Shown one piece after another: positions 8,674 through 20,085 of a stretch of DNA of 25,130 nucleotides; position 1 is the stretch's first letter; each line of letters starts with the position of its first letter. The stretch lies in the NCBI GenBank assembly GCA_001579985.1, contig LRSR01010971.1:1-25130 (forward strand), read 5' to 3'. Position numbers and translations under genes: made by a program. This stretch comes from Hypsibius dujardini (taxonomy: Eukaryota; Tardigrada; Eutardigrada; Parachela; Hypsibiidae). A model generated the notes under the pieces. The model searched no databases. It was not told the origin of the DNA and saw only the letters and a list, made by a program, of their open reading frames with translations.

Positions 8674-11600
8674 ATGGCAGCTATAATGTCAGCGAATCCC
8701 CGAGCGGAGATTGCTCGCGCATCCGAAGCTCTGGCGATTAATATTTCCGCCGCTATGGGCGTCCAGGATTATATTAAATCCAATTTGGGCCCGAAAGGAA
8801 GCATGAAAATGTAAGCGACGGATTCGTCTTGAGTATGATTTCATGGATTCCCAAATCAAGACCCATAATGGGTCGCTGTTCGGTTCACCAGGAATTGCCT
8901 CGCGCATTGAGAGATTCAATATTTCTTTATGCTTAGGCTGGTCTCGGGAGCCGGAGACATTAAGATCACCAAGGATGGCAACGTCCTGATGCACGAATCG
9001 GTGAGTGTTCAGATTTTCTCGGATGTACGGGCCTTTGTTCTGTTGATTGGCCGATTGTTGTCATCCGATACAATCGTATTCGTCTGATCGGCAGATCGTT
9101 TGATTGATTTGGTTTTTATTTTGGTATTTGATTGATTGATTGATTCGTTTTCGCACGTACTTTGAACTGCTCTCGTCGATGACCGATTAAATGGATTTAC
9201 CGATTAAATGGATTTACCGATTAAATGGATTTACTATTGCTGTAGACGCTTGATCTGTACGGGAGCGTATGGGAAAATTTTATTTCATTTCATCTCTCAG
9301 ACTTGGGTTAGGGTTGCCTGTTCATACTGTATTGTACTCACCCGATAGCTTCGCGCAGTAGGAATAGACCCACCGTAAACTTAGACCTATAGATCCACGC
9401 ATGAGCTTACGTGCAATCCGGGCTAGGATAACTGCTCTTGCAGTGCGCGAAGCCATCGCGCGAGTACTGTTAACATCCGGGTCCTGGATGCAGTTATCGA
9501 CTGGTTTAATGCCATTGATTGAGCGATTGTTGTCGGCTTAGTCTCCCCTTCCGTTTTTAGACTGATTTTGTGATTTTTAATTCAGCAAATCAAGCATCCG
9601 ACCGCCTCTTTGATCGCCCGCGCAGCCACCGCTCAGGATGACGTCACAGGGGACGGGACCACCTCGATTGTCCTGCTGATTGGAGAGTTGTTGAAGCAGG
9701 CTCATGTCTATATCACCGAGGTATACCCAAGTGGCAGAAACATTACGCTGACCGAATTAAGCACTTCAACTCGGGGACTGTACCACAGTCATGCGTCAAA
9801 CGAGTGTAATGGCTTAACTCAGTTAGCGCAAAGTTTTGCTACGTGTGTAGTTACATTAGCATCAAGTGGTTTCTTGTTAAGATGAGACGGGGATCCACCA
9901 TTTTCGCATTGGACTTCAGTGAATTCTTTTCAGGGACTCCATCCGCGATTGATCACTGAAGGATTTGATGTTGCGCGCACGAAGGCTCTCGAAATTCTGG
10001 ATAAAATCTCCATCAAGTCTGACGGAAACCGAGACGTCCTCTTGGAAGTGGCTCGAACCTCCCTTCGCACGAAAGGTTCGTGGCTGCTGTTATTTCCGCG
10101 TTGTTTGTCTCTCTAGTATGTGAAAAAAACTTTAGCATACAGCGCTGCGTGTATTTTTTCGCAGTTCACCATAAAATTGCCGACATCCTCACTCCGATCG
10201 TCGTGGACGCCGTCCTGGCTATTCGCCGCAAAGACGAGCAGATCGATCTGCACATGGTGGAGATAATGGAGATGGCACACCGCACGGATGCGGATACGAC
10301 CTTGGTGCGTGGATTGGTACTCGATCACGGAGCCCGCCACCCTGACATGCCGAAGCGCGTCGAGAATGCCTTCATCCTGACGTGCAACGTCTCTTTCGAA
10401 TATGAGAAGACGTAAGTTGATTTTGGAACCTTTACGAAGGGCAGATAGAGGATGGATGTTAGGAAGAACTGGTGAGTTTTACCCTTTTTCGTTTCAGTGA
10501 AGTCAATTCCGGTTTCTTCTACAAGTCCCCCGAAGAGCGGGAGAAGATGGTCTTGGCGGAGCGACAGTTTATCCTGGATCGTGTCAACAAGGTCATCGCA
10601 CTGAAGAAGCAGGTCTGCCCGCCCGGCAGCGGCAAGTCGTTTGTCATCATCAATCAGAAGGGAATCGATCCGCTTTCGCTGGATATGTTCGCCAAGGAAG
10701 GGATTATGGCTCTGCGACGGGCAAAGCGACGAAACATGGAACGGTAATTTGATTTGTGATATTGACTGTGTGGCCTTGAACAATAGCCTGATGGACTTTG
10801 AATTCGATTTAAGGGGTTGATCGATCACGACAGTGACTAGAATATTGAGTTCAGTAATGTATGGACCTGTTTTTCCGTTCTGTAAAGAAAGTTGAATGGC
10901 GTGAAATTCCATCGGGACAATCTACTAGTTTGTGTTATCTCGGCGTAATGTAATTTTGTTGGCCGGTCGGGAGGAGGATCTTTTTCGACATATACCGCGC
11001 TTCCCGTGCGCGTTGTTGTTGGTTTAGTAATATTCCCCAAAGTATCCGTATGTTCAATTGCTTTCTAGATTGACTCTGGCTTGCGGCGGATCTGCTGTGA
11101 ATTCTGTGGATGAGCTGAAGGAAGATGCTCTCGGTTTTGCTGGATCTGTCTACGAGCATGTTTTGGTACGTCAAAAAACAGTTCAGTTTGTGCACTACAG
11201 GTACACAGTATCGTATACTATTGTCGGAGATCAACGTTTCTCTCCTGGTATTGATTGCAGGGCGAAGACAAGTTCACATTTGTTGAGGACTGCAAGAACC
11301 CTCAGTCAGTTACCATTCTGATCCGCGGACCAAACCGGCACACCATCATCCAAGTCAAGGAAGCCGTGCACGACGGACTCCGTGCAGTATTGAATGTCAT
11401 TGAAGACGGTACGCTTTCCCTTGGTAGTTTGCAGGCAAAATGCAATCACTCAGACTGCGAAAGTGAAGTGGGATCCGGATAGGCCGACGAACAGGTAGAA
11501 GGAGGGACGGACAGGCAGGTACACAGACAGGCATGTACACAGACAGGCAGGTACACAGGCAGGCACACAGACAGGCAAACACAGTCAAACCGGCAGGATG

Positions 11601-12628
11601 AAAGACAGACGTACAGACAGAGGGACGGATAGACATTAAACAGAGTCATCCTGGCAATCATCCAGATTAGGAAAGTGAAGCAGGATATTGACAGGTAAAC
11701 GGGCAGGTCGGGCGGGTGGGCAGACAGACAGACAGACAAACTGATTGACAGATAGAGCACTTGGAGAGTTGGAAATTGAAGTAACAATCGTTTGGAGTGA
11801 GTGATGGATAATCCAGGAGTGATGGACGCAAAACTTTATGGTTTTTCAATTGTTTTTAGGTTTCGTGGTTCCTGGCGCTGGTGCCTTTGAATTTGCCTTG
11901 CACGAAGAGTTGATGCGTTTTGTGACGGAGGGGAACATCAAGGGCAAATCTCGCTTCGGTGTCGAAGCATACGCGAAAGCCTTTCTGATTATTCCAAAGA
12001 CCCTGGCCCAGAACGCCGGCTATGACACTCAGGATGTGATGGTCAAGCTGCAGGAGGAGTACCGCGAGTCGAAGAAAGTGGTCGGTGTAGATTGCGACAC
12101 TGGTAAGACTGGCACGGCCGGACCGACAACGCTACCTGCTCTGGACTTGTTACCTCACCAAAGATTTGAACTTATTTATGTCTGTGACTCGTGAACAGGA
12201 AATGTGATGTTCCCCGGCGAACTAGGCATCTGGGATAACTACCGAGTGAAGAAACAGCAGATCAACACCTGGTAAGGTTGTTGATGAAACTTCAGCTACT
12301 TTCACCGAGGGAATCTGCAGAACAAAGATTAATATCTCGGACAGTTAGAAAGAAGCAGACAGAAAGTGTACCGATTGGCATCAGACCAACTTAACAGGGA
12401 CGCTTCGAGATTTTGTTCTCCCAGCGATGTATTTGAACAGTTTCGAGCAGAGACTTTTTTTATCGTATTTATTATTATTATTATTAACTGGTCTAACGGA
12501 ATGGGAAACAGTCAATACATATTTTGCTATTTGTTTGCAGCTCGCTGATTGCCACGAACCTACTGTTGGTTGACGAAATCATGCGTGCCGGATTATCCTC
12601 GTTGAAGGCTGGTGGTGGAGATTCATAA
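8674..12628 (+). CDS. CCT6: T-complex protein 1 subunit zeta (CCT6)
   Basis: One of eight subunits of the cytosolic group II chaperonin TRiC/CCT, which folds actin, tubulin and other proteins by ATP hydrolysis. Eleven exons: 8674-8810, 8937-9000, 9586-9720, 9934-10075, 10165-10411, 10498-10743, 11069-11165, 11261-11408, 11860-12102, 12199-12271 and 12541-12628. They join in phase to 539 residues (human 531). Seen: NLGPKG (37-42, ATP phosphate binding), the catalytic-loop GDGTT (89-93), [50 protein letters not shown] and [17 protein letters not shown], which are zeta-specific, then [12 protein letters not shown] and a C-terminal [10 protein letters not shown]. The ATG at 8674 gives the usual MAA start. 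No AATAAA was found in the first ~1.5 kb after the stop. Introns 2, 3 and 8 carry repeats. Confidence 0.97.
9182..9232. repeat. 17-bp tandem repeat in CCT6 intron 2
   Basis: Three exact copies of ACCGATTAAATGGATTT. They lie in the 585-bp intron 2, downstream of a short GATTGATTGATTGATT stretch near 9128. Confidence 0.95.
9334..9467. mobile_element. Foldback (MITE-like) element in CCT6 intron 2
   Basis: The left arm GTACTCACCCGATAGCTTCG and its continuation pair with the right arm ending in GCGCGAGTAC; the outer ~25-30 bases match with few mismatches. The 134-bp palindrome has no reading frame. I cannot define a target-site duplication with certainty, so classing it as a transposon remnant is inference. 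Confidence 0.6.
9732..9843. mobile_element. Imperfect foldback element in CCT6 intron 3
   Basis: The left arm with CATTACGCTGACCGAATTAA pairs with a right arm whose reverse complement contains GCGCTAACTGAGTTAAGCC. Arms are about 30 bases with several mismatches. The core GCTRACYGARTTA also occurs in the foldback at 14128-14214, suggesting one family. Confidence 0.55.
11505..11750. repeat. (CAGA/CAGG)n low-complexity tract in CCT6 intron 8
   Basis: Irregular tetranucleotide array of CAGA, CAGG and TACA units on the plus (sense) strand, filling much of the 451-bp intron 8. Long antisense open frames rich in C, L, S and V across it are artefacts of the repeat. Confidence 0.9.
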
Positions 12629-13728
12629 AACGGCATGGCGGACCTGTGTCAGAGATGAGCGCACTTGACGGTAGACGACCACACCGGACATTGAAGATGA
12701 TCTATGGAAGTTGGTTTATTTTACTGTCTCCAATACTGTCTTGTCTGTGCTTTTTATACTGTTCTGAGACGTTTCGTCGAACTTTCCTCATCTGCAGCAG
12801 CAGCAGCAGCATTGGTGACCCGTAGTACTAGTAACATAAAAATCTTCGCTTCCTTATGGAGACGTTTTGTACAACCGCGATCGGGCCTACTCGGAGTGCT
12901 CATCTCGCGCTCGGATCTGAAGCCCGATGGTTAGTGCAGTTTATGCTAATAGTCGTCAATATTTACATCACTTAGCGAGGCTACCGGCTGTGTCGTGTCT
13001 CATCTCATCTCATCTTGAGTGAAGGCTACCCGGCCGAGATGGAATGTCTCAGGCACATGAAATGACAGTGACTGAATAAGACATCGGATGCCGGTGGGGG
13101 GTGGGGGGGGGGCTCAGCCTGATGCAATTAGGCAGTCCAGTTTCTGTAAAAGCAATTGGAAAGACAAACATTGGACTTGCATTTGCTCTTACGGCAAAAA
13201 AGCGCGACTGGATTCGGTTTCATGCACCACTGCACCTCGTCGGACGGTCACGGTCGGGAATATAATTGCGGTTTACTGGTGGGGTGCTTAATTTTGGCTT
13301 AATTAACGTCCGCCGGAAACACAATCGTTTTGACTACTTACTTTGCCGGGTTTGGCGCATTTAAGTCTTGAAAGATACGAGCTGTACGGGTACTTACCTG
13401 TGGCGAACTCACGAGCAAGTGAAAGTCGTTTGCGGCGTGCCGTGTGTGTGTGTCAGTCACTTTCGCCTGACAGGCAGAACTAATCGCATTATGTAACATT
13501 GCGCTGAGACACAGACCCCTCAAGATAAAGACAGGCAAGGGTACTGCACCGTTCGAAAAGGTGTGGCACAAGCTTGAGTTTAGTTTAAAAACGAAAACAT
13601 AGGCGATGTGCCGCTGATTGGCAGCCGAAGGTCATTCACTGTCTGTCGTCTGTCTGCCATAGACACTTTCGAGAGTATGATATTACACTCGGTAATGTAT
13701 TGATTGTTTGATTACCGATTGCATTGGG

Positions 13729-13891
13729 TATACAGGTACATGTAGATATACACACACGAACAGAATGCTTGGCTGATCGAGTCAAGCCATGTACCTCGTT
13801 TAATGCATTACTTCCTTACATTTGCCGAGTTTAGTGGCCTGATTCGATCAGCCAAGTATTCTGTCTAGGTGAATAGATAGTGTACTGTATA
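13729..13891. mobile_element. Foldback (MITE-like) element, TATACAG ends
   Basis: Begins TATACAGGTACA and ends TGTACTGTATA. The inner arms CAGAATGCTTGGCTGATCGA (left) and the reverse complement of GATTCGATCAGCCAAGTATT (right) pair with few mismatches. The 163-bp palindrome lacks a reading frame. TA ends fit a TA-duplicating transposon. Confidence 0.65.
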
Positions 13892-14127
13892 CATACAGTG
13901 GTTGCCAATTTGCCATTCAACCACAACGACGGACATTTGATACTGTACCTGCCTGCCTGATTCAGACAATTAGGTGACACACAAAAAGCAGAATCTGGAG
14001 TTATTATTGGTTATTCTTTTTTTTATATGTTTTGCCATATATACTTCAATACTTGTAAGTAATTGTGTACTTCATGAGAAATAAGGCGCTTCCGATGTTT
14101 TGGCCTGTAGCAGAGAAATACACACTC

Positions 14128-14214
14128 GCCCAAATTACTAGGCTAACCGAGTTAGAGCTACTCTGATATCACAACGGACTTGTGGCGCTAACTCCGTCAG
14201 TCTAGAATTCGGGC
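14128..14214. mobile_element. Short foldback element, GCCCRAATT ends
   Basis: An 87-bp imperfect palindrome. The left arm GCCCAAATTACTAGGCTAAC pairs with the right arm ending CTAGAATTCGGGC, and the paired region continues through CCGAGTTAGAGC / GCGCTAACTCCG. It may belong with the foldback in CCT6 intron 3. Confidence 0.6.
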
Positions 14215-15409
14215 TATATACGCAAAGTCTGTGATTGGCCGGAAATTAGAGCGGTGCCCGAGCTGGCCCCACCCACCTACTCGTCAAAATTTCAGTCAAA
14301 TAAACCGTGGTCGATAGCGATCGACGGACACAGAGAAAGTTTTTCATTTGGCGCGATCCTCACCACACACGCCCGCGCACACAGACAGTCGTGATCACAC
14401 ACCATAAGCCCTCGTAAATCCCCTTTCTTTGCCTTTTTCTCATCAATTCCGCTGCACACAATTCACTCGAGGGATGATTAGCCCCCCGTTTGAGGCAGCT
14501 GAACCGGAAGTACGAACCGCCGTTTGCGTGCTGTGCTGATGGGCATGTGGCAGCGCTTGATTGACTGATTTCCTTGGTTATCACGCAGATTGCTTTATGA
14601 CGTCCGTAGATATTTTTCCTTGCCTTGTTAATCATCGGCGTTGATCCTAGCGCGCGGGGAGTTGATTAGCAAGACTACTATTGCATGCAGTGAAGCAGCA
14701 ACGGAAGCCGGATTTTAAGTTCCGATTTTTTTACGGAACGCGAAAGATTTTGCTCGGGCCTCTTGGGCTTGATTGATCGATTGGAGAAGGCGGAAATTAA
14801 TTGGCTTCTCTTCAACAACCTTTTTCGCATTTTTTCACTCATCGGATCTCATCCAACGGACTTGTAATTCGATAGAAGGATCATTGTGGCATTCACTGAC
14901 GCTGGAACGGAAGTGACAAGCAAAGGATAGGATATCCGTTTGCGTGACGAAGCCCATGGAAGACACATCCCCTACGACGATATTGTTTGATTGATTGATC
15001 AACTGATCCACAACTTCCGTTTTCGGGAGCGCACTCGCACGACTGCTTATCGATCGATATGAAATGGATGTGAAACTTGTGCGAGTGATGTGATGATGTG
15101 CAGTCTGCTGTGTGATCATTCACGAGAGTGCTCCCGTTGCTCGCTGGAATGAATATACCCGATGCTTGACGGGGAGTGACGCTGACGAGGACGACTGCCG
15201 GTGACAGAAAGCCACAGTAGTGTGAAGACGGGAAGAAAAGAAGTGTCCATCATATATCGCTGACGGCTGGCTGACTGTGTGGACGACCATCTCGACCTCA
15301 GTCAGCGTGGGCGCTTTTAGTTGGTCGCACTCCAGCACACGACATCTTGCCACTTATTCCCGCTGATTTAATCGGCCACTTTTTACGACTTCAACGGAAG
15401 CGGCGAAAA

Positions 15410-17368
15410 ATGGCATCAGATTTTGATTGGTAAGCGGAGATGGTAGCTCTTGTTATATGGCTTGTTTGATTTTGTGATTTGATTGTTTGATTGTGTAATT
15501 TAATCGTTTGATTGTTTAATTGTGTAATTTGATTGTTTGATCGTTTGATTGTGTAATTTAATTGTTTGATTGTTTGATTTGATTGTTTAATCGACATATA
15601 TTTTGGAGCATTTTTTAGAAACTGTTGGCGCTTACTATGCTTGATTTGTTCTCGAAAATGATTGTACTAATAGTACTTATGACGGGTCTGCCTCATTCTC
15701 ATTCATCTTTAAAAAAAAGAATTTTTTGTGTCGTGAAAAAGCTTGGGTGCCTTGGTTTTAAAAAAATTATGCAGTTTAATAGCTTTTTTAGCTACTTCTC
15801 CGCTCCCGCCGTTCCATGGTGATCCTTTTTATCCGATACAGGGGAAGCCTTGTTAGGTGGATATAAAACTATAATGCTTGGAAAATAATTGTGGGTCACT
15901 TTCCTTTGCTAATTACATGTTTTTAACTCTCCTCAAATTATCTTTTATAAATCATTGATTGATTGATTGATTGATCGTCGTTTTGTTATATACTTATCAT
16001 TCGATTTTCTTTCCACGGGAGCATGTTTCATGATAGTCGTGAAAATTAAAATTTACTTGTTTTCTTTCAAACATACGAAGCTAATTAGTTAGCAATGTCA
16101 TATTAAAACAGTACTGCTTGATAACAGAAACAGGTTAACGGGCGCATTGCGTTGTTACGGGGCGATTTTTAATTGATTGCTGCTGTGCTGGCTTAATTGA
16201 ATAAAATTAATTTAGCGGCTTAATGAATTACAACAAAGAACAGTTAGAAAAACAATCAATTTAGTGATAGTATTTCAGGTTAAGCCCGGTCGATTCAATC
16301 AATCGGCTGGTTGAATTATTCGCATTGAATTGATCAGTTGATTAGTTGATTGAATTGATCAGTTGATTAGTTGATCAGTTGATTAGTTGATTAGTTGATC
16401 AGTTGTGCCGTAATCGGTTATATAACGTCTTGACAGCTTGACGGACAACACCGACCGGCTAATGATAGCCTACAAGGCCACTTTTTTTAACCGATTTGTG
16501 CTTTCCCTGGGTTGGATCAAGTTACCTGAACAAGCAACCACAAATGAGTCGCTTGGTTTCTTTCTGTCTGACACAAAGGAATATTTTACAAATAGAGATG
16601 CATACATCTTTTTCTGAATGTGCTTGAACATGGTTGACTAAATTCATCGCTTAATGTGCTGCATGTGTTACAACTATCGGTTGATTGCTGATTTATTATT
16701 TTTTGTTATTGTTAGAGACTGTCTACATGCGCCAAATTTATTTATCAATTTCAGGGTCTACACATTGATGGACTCGTCCCGTGTGTCCACCTTCCTGATC
16801 AGCATCCTGCTGATAGTCTACGGCAGCTTCAGGTATGAGTGTGCAGAGTGCGGACTTTGTGCTGCGCTTTGAGTGTGCTTGGTCACTCAGGTGAAGGCCC
16901 TCTCTCTGTTGTGTATTGTATTCTCCATGCTCGAGCCGGTTTGTCCTTCCACTTTACTGCGCAGTAACGCGGTTAGTAATGCTAACGCTGTGTATGTATA
17001 TTTTTTCATTCTCTTGACCGTAGGTCGTTAAATTTGGAGCAACAGTCAGCCTCGTCAACTGAGGCAGACAAAAAGAATGAAAAGTCTGCTGATTCATCAG
17101 CAGGTTCGTTGTTGTAAAGAATTATTTCGTTTGATGCGCCGGAAATATGACCGCCTGATATATGGATGGTGGTGAAACGTCTTTGTTCTACTTTCCGTGT
17201 GAAGGTTCATCGCACACCGATGTGGACGCCTTCCAGGCAATGTGTCTACCGGTAAGTGAGACGGGATCCTTGATCAAGTTTTTATTATCGGGGATTTGCG
17301 TATCTATCTTTAGTTCTGTTTGTCTTACTGCCTGCCTGCCTGCCTGCCTGCCTGTCTGTCTGCCTGCC

Positions 17369-17411
<43 letters not shown>

Positions 17412-18388
17412 TTGTCTGTCTGTTTGTTTGTCTTTGTATGTCTGTCTGTTTCAGTTTTTGCCCTTGTCTAGCTTAGGTCATATTAGTACTTGTTTTCTTT
17501 GTGCACGCCGTCGTGGTTTGCACAAAACATCTTTTTTTGACCCAGGTTGGAGCTTCCATTTCCCTGCTTGTGATGTTCTTCTTCTTCGATTCGATGCAGG
17601 CAATTTTTGCCGGATGTACTGCCAGTAAGGCTTCCGCTTTGTTATCCTCGCCATGGTGTCGCACACAAAACTTAAACTTTGTTAACCGGTATTTCGTTTC
17701 AGTTATAGCCAGTATTGCTTTGGCATTCCTCCTTCTCCCTATGTGTCAGTATTTTATGCGGCCATGCACGAATGGTGCTTATAACTCGTAAGTTCCTTGT
17801 CTTGCGGTATCAGCAAAGCGTGTCTTTCGTTGTAGTGTCTACGCTTAAGTGAGCGTAATCTCTTTTTCGGTACACTGATACAGTGTACCGTATCAGTGTA
17901 GTAGAAGTACCGGAAAAACTGATACTGATGTACGGCTAAAATATTCTTATAATTATTCATTTGACTTTTTTGAATTCAAGTCCGAACAAGCAACCAAACA
18001 AAAAGGTTTAAGAGAATTTCGTTGGACACAAGACGAGCCAATCGGACACTCATGTTGCACTTTTCTTTCAGGTATCCGATTTCTCGGTTTTGTGGTCGCT
18101 TTTCCGCCCCGGAACTAGTTTCGTTTGGCCTCTCAGTTACGATCGTGTTTATTTGGACGCTAACGGGCCATTGGCTCCTTATGGACGCGTTGGGCATGGG
18201 ATTGTGCGTTGCTTTTATTGCGCTTGTTCGTCTTCCTAGCCTGAAAGTCTCCACTTTGCTCTTAACCGGTCTGCTGCTCTATGATGTGTTCTGGGTGTTT
18301 TTCTCATCCTACATCTTCAATTCTAACGTGATGGTCCGAGTCGTAAGTGATCATCGCAATCTGTCAACTCAGTCGTTAGGTAGAAGGC

Positions 18389-18435
<47 letters not shown>

Positions 18436-20085
18436 GAGATAGAGAGACAGGCAGGCAGACAGGCAGGTAGGCAGATTTACTGACAGACAGATATATACAT
18501 GAATGACTAACAAAATCGGGCGGCCAACTGTCTGCGCACAGACATTCGGGAAGATAATTACACTCAATCTTTTAATTCGTGGTCAAAGATCCTGCCTGCG
18601 TAGTATATATCCGTGGTGAATAATGTGTTTTCTTTCCAGGCCACCCGCACTGCTAATAATCCTATGCGCGCCCTAGCTCGCCAATTTAATATCGACAACA
18701 ATGCAATTAACGAAGCACCTAAACTCTCCCTTCCTGGAAAACTTGTCTTCCCGAGGTAATTGACAGGCAGATCCCACTCCCTTTATTATGCATTCATTCG
18801 GATGCCGGGTTATGTCATCAAACGTGTCTTTACACTCCGGTTTTGTGTCCTTGTTTTCGCAGTATGAAAACTTCCGGACAGTATTCCATGCTCGGCCTGG
18901 GCGATATTGTGAGTACATCGATCTGAAATGAATTGAGCCAAATGTCGCTGCGCATCGACTTTCAGCTGAAGAACCCGCATGTGAATGCCAATGTGGCCCT
19001 CTGTGTTTGCTCCAGAAACATATTGCAGTGTGTGATCGATGAAACACATGGATAAAAACAGGAAGCCCCAGATTTGCGCGATTGATTTCCATTTTCATTA
19101 GTTGCCGCTGTATGGCAAAGTATTTACAGGGTTAGCGGTAGGATTGGTACTGTCCGCACTGGGAGATCTGATACGGGATCTGATTGCCTTGATATACTTT
19201 TTTCTCACAGGGCATGTGTCTGCCTTCTAGTTTGGTTTGGGGATGATAAACTTCGCTTGTCTGAATCTTGTCGCTTGTCTGAATCGTGTCGCTTGTCTGA
19301 ATCGTGTCGCTTGTCTGAATCTTGTCGCTTGTCTGAATCGTGTCGCTTGTCTGAATCATGTCGCTTGTCTGAATCGTCGCTTGTCTGAATCGTGTCGCTT
19401 GTCTGAATCGTGTCGCTTGTCTGAATCGTGTCGCTTGTCTGAATCATGTCGCTTGTCTGAATTGTGTCGCTTGTCTGAATCGTGTCGCTTGTTTAAATCG
19501 TGTCGCTTGTCTGAATCGTGTCGTTGCTTGCTTTACAGGTGATGCCAGGACTGCTGCTTTGTTTCGTTCTTCGTTTTGACGCTCACAAGAAACTGCAGCT
19601 AAAAAACAGCGACGCCGGTATCCCCGGCCCCGTTGGCTCTCTGGAGAAGGTGCGCTACTTCCATTGCGCGCTGATTGGATACTTCCTCGGTAAGTCTCTC
19701 TGCTCCTACATTCGAATCCTGAATGAACCACGCGATCTCCAATGATTTTACCTGCCACTTTATTATCAGGTTTGCTCTCCGCCACGGTCTCCTCGGAGTT
19801 TTTCAAGGCGGCTCAGCCAGCACTGCTTTATCTAGTGCCCTTCACCCTATTACCGTTGCTGTTAATGGTAAGGAACTCGTTTAAAACCGGTGAATCCCGA
19901 CAGAAAGGCGGAAAGACAGCTGGTGATCGACGCAACCGATTGATACTAGTACGTCGCTCAGCTGAGTTATCAACGTTGCTTTGCAGGCCTATATCAAGGG
20001 GGATTTGCGACGGATGTGGACAGGATTTCCCGACGGATTGCTCAGTTCAGCGACGGTTTCTCCCGTGAAGCTTATAGACGTCTGA
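15410..20085 (+). CDS. SPPL3: Signal peptide peptidase-like 3 (SPPL3), GxGD intramembrane aspartyl protease
   Basis: Polytopic Golgi/ER-type protease that cuts type II membrane proteins, including glycosyltransferases in animals. Twelve exons: 15410-15429, 16755-16832, 17024-17103, 17205-17251, 17546-17624, 17703-17787, 18072-18342, 18640-18755, 18863-18908, 19539-19689, 19770-19867 and 19987-20085; phases join to 389 residues (human 384). Seen: [17 protein letters not shown] (membrane segment 1), [39 protein letters not shown], catalytic YD in [18 protein letters not shown] (D201), catalytic GLGD (270-273, D273) and the PAL motif in [16 protein letters not shown] (341-343). All catalytic motifs are intact. 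The first coding exon is only 20 nt and is followed by a 1,325-bp intron. The soluble stretch in exons 3-4 and the C-terminal tail diverge from vertebrates. Convergent with the acyltransferase gene. Confidence 0.97.
15466..15592. repeat. TTTGATTG-type repeat in SPPL3 intron 1
   Basis: Degenerate array of TTTGATTG, TGTAATTT and TTTAATCG blocks in the 1,325-bp intron 1. The rest of this intron is AT-rich with no gene, plus a (GATT)n stretch at 15955-15976. Confidence 0.85.
16321..16405. repeat. TTGATYAG 8-bp repeat in SPPL3 intron 1
   Basis: Alternating copies of TTGATTAG and TTGATCAG, roughly nine units. TGATCA is self-complementary, so parts can fold back. Confidence 0.9.
17328..17452. repeat. 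(CTGT/CTGC)n tract in SPPL3 intron 4
   Basis: About 125 bp of CTGC and CTGT tetranucleotides on the sense strand of intron 4 (17252-17545). It ends in a cryptic acceptor-like TGTTTCAG. It is complementary to the tract in intron 7. Confidence 0.95.
17862..17918. repeat. Hairpin in SPPL3 intron 6
   Basis: TTTTTCGGTACACTGATAC on the left pairs with GTATCAGTG...GTACCGGAAAAA on the right, with a bulge. A short palindrome with no reading frame. Confidence 0.6.
18386..18490. repeat. (ACAG/GCAG)n tract in SPPL3 intron 7
   Basis: GACA and GGCA tetranucleotides on the sense strand in intron 7 (18343-18639), starting 44 nt after the exon 7 donor. Reverse-complementary in type to the intron 4 tract. 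Confidence 0.95.
19254..19521. repeat. 18-bp minisatellite in SPPL3 intron 9
   Basis: About 15 copies of CGCTTGTCTGAATCGTGT, one shortened by 2-3 bp. It ends 17 bp before exon 10, so the array leads directly into the acceptor region (GCTTTACAG). Open frames on both strands across it are repeat artefacts. Confidence 0.96.

Larger units (their letters stand above)
12629..15409. other. Intergenic region between CCT6 and SPPL3
   Basis: 2.8 kb with no gene I can support. It holds the CCT6 3' UTR, a short CAG run (about 12796-12811), a G-rich run (13093-13113), a GT run (13443-13454) and two foldback elements (13729-13891, 14128-14214). The SPPL3 5' UTR and promoter must lie in its right part. CTATATA at 14214-14220 is the only TATA-like string noted, and it is about 1.2 kb from the ATG. 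Open frames of 60-94 codons show no family features. Confidence 0.6.

Noticed and set aside
11397-11849. Cys/Leu/Val-rich antisense frames in CCT6 intron 8
   Set aside because: Direct translation of the CAGA/CAGG repeat in the antisense direction. Similar frames at 17162-17628, 18376-18567, 22079-22380 and 22797-23329 are rejected for the same reason.
13385-13410. U1 snRNA-like 5' end (TACTTACCTG)
   Set aside because: Following sequence does not resemble U1 and no Sm site was seen; it is the complement of a donor consensus.
13338-13571. Minus-strand 77-codon frame with two donor-like sites (CACAG|GTAAGT and CAAA|GTAAGT)
   Set aside because: The segment between the sites is too short for an intron plus exon, no partner exons could be linked, and the protein shows no family features. 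A noncoding transcript cannot be excluded.
14360-15353. Several minus-strand frames of 77-94 codons upstream of SPPL3
   Set aside because: No conserved motifs, no consistent splice joins and biased composition; treated as chance frames.
19132-19542. Repetitive frames (IQTSD and ACLNR/ESCRLS units) in SPPL3 intron 9
   Set aside because: Translation of the 18-bp minisatellite in different frames; they lie between well-defined exons 9 and 10.
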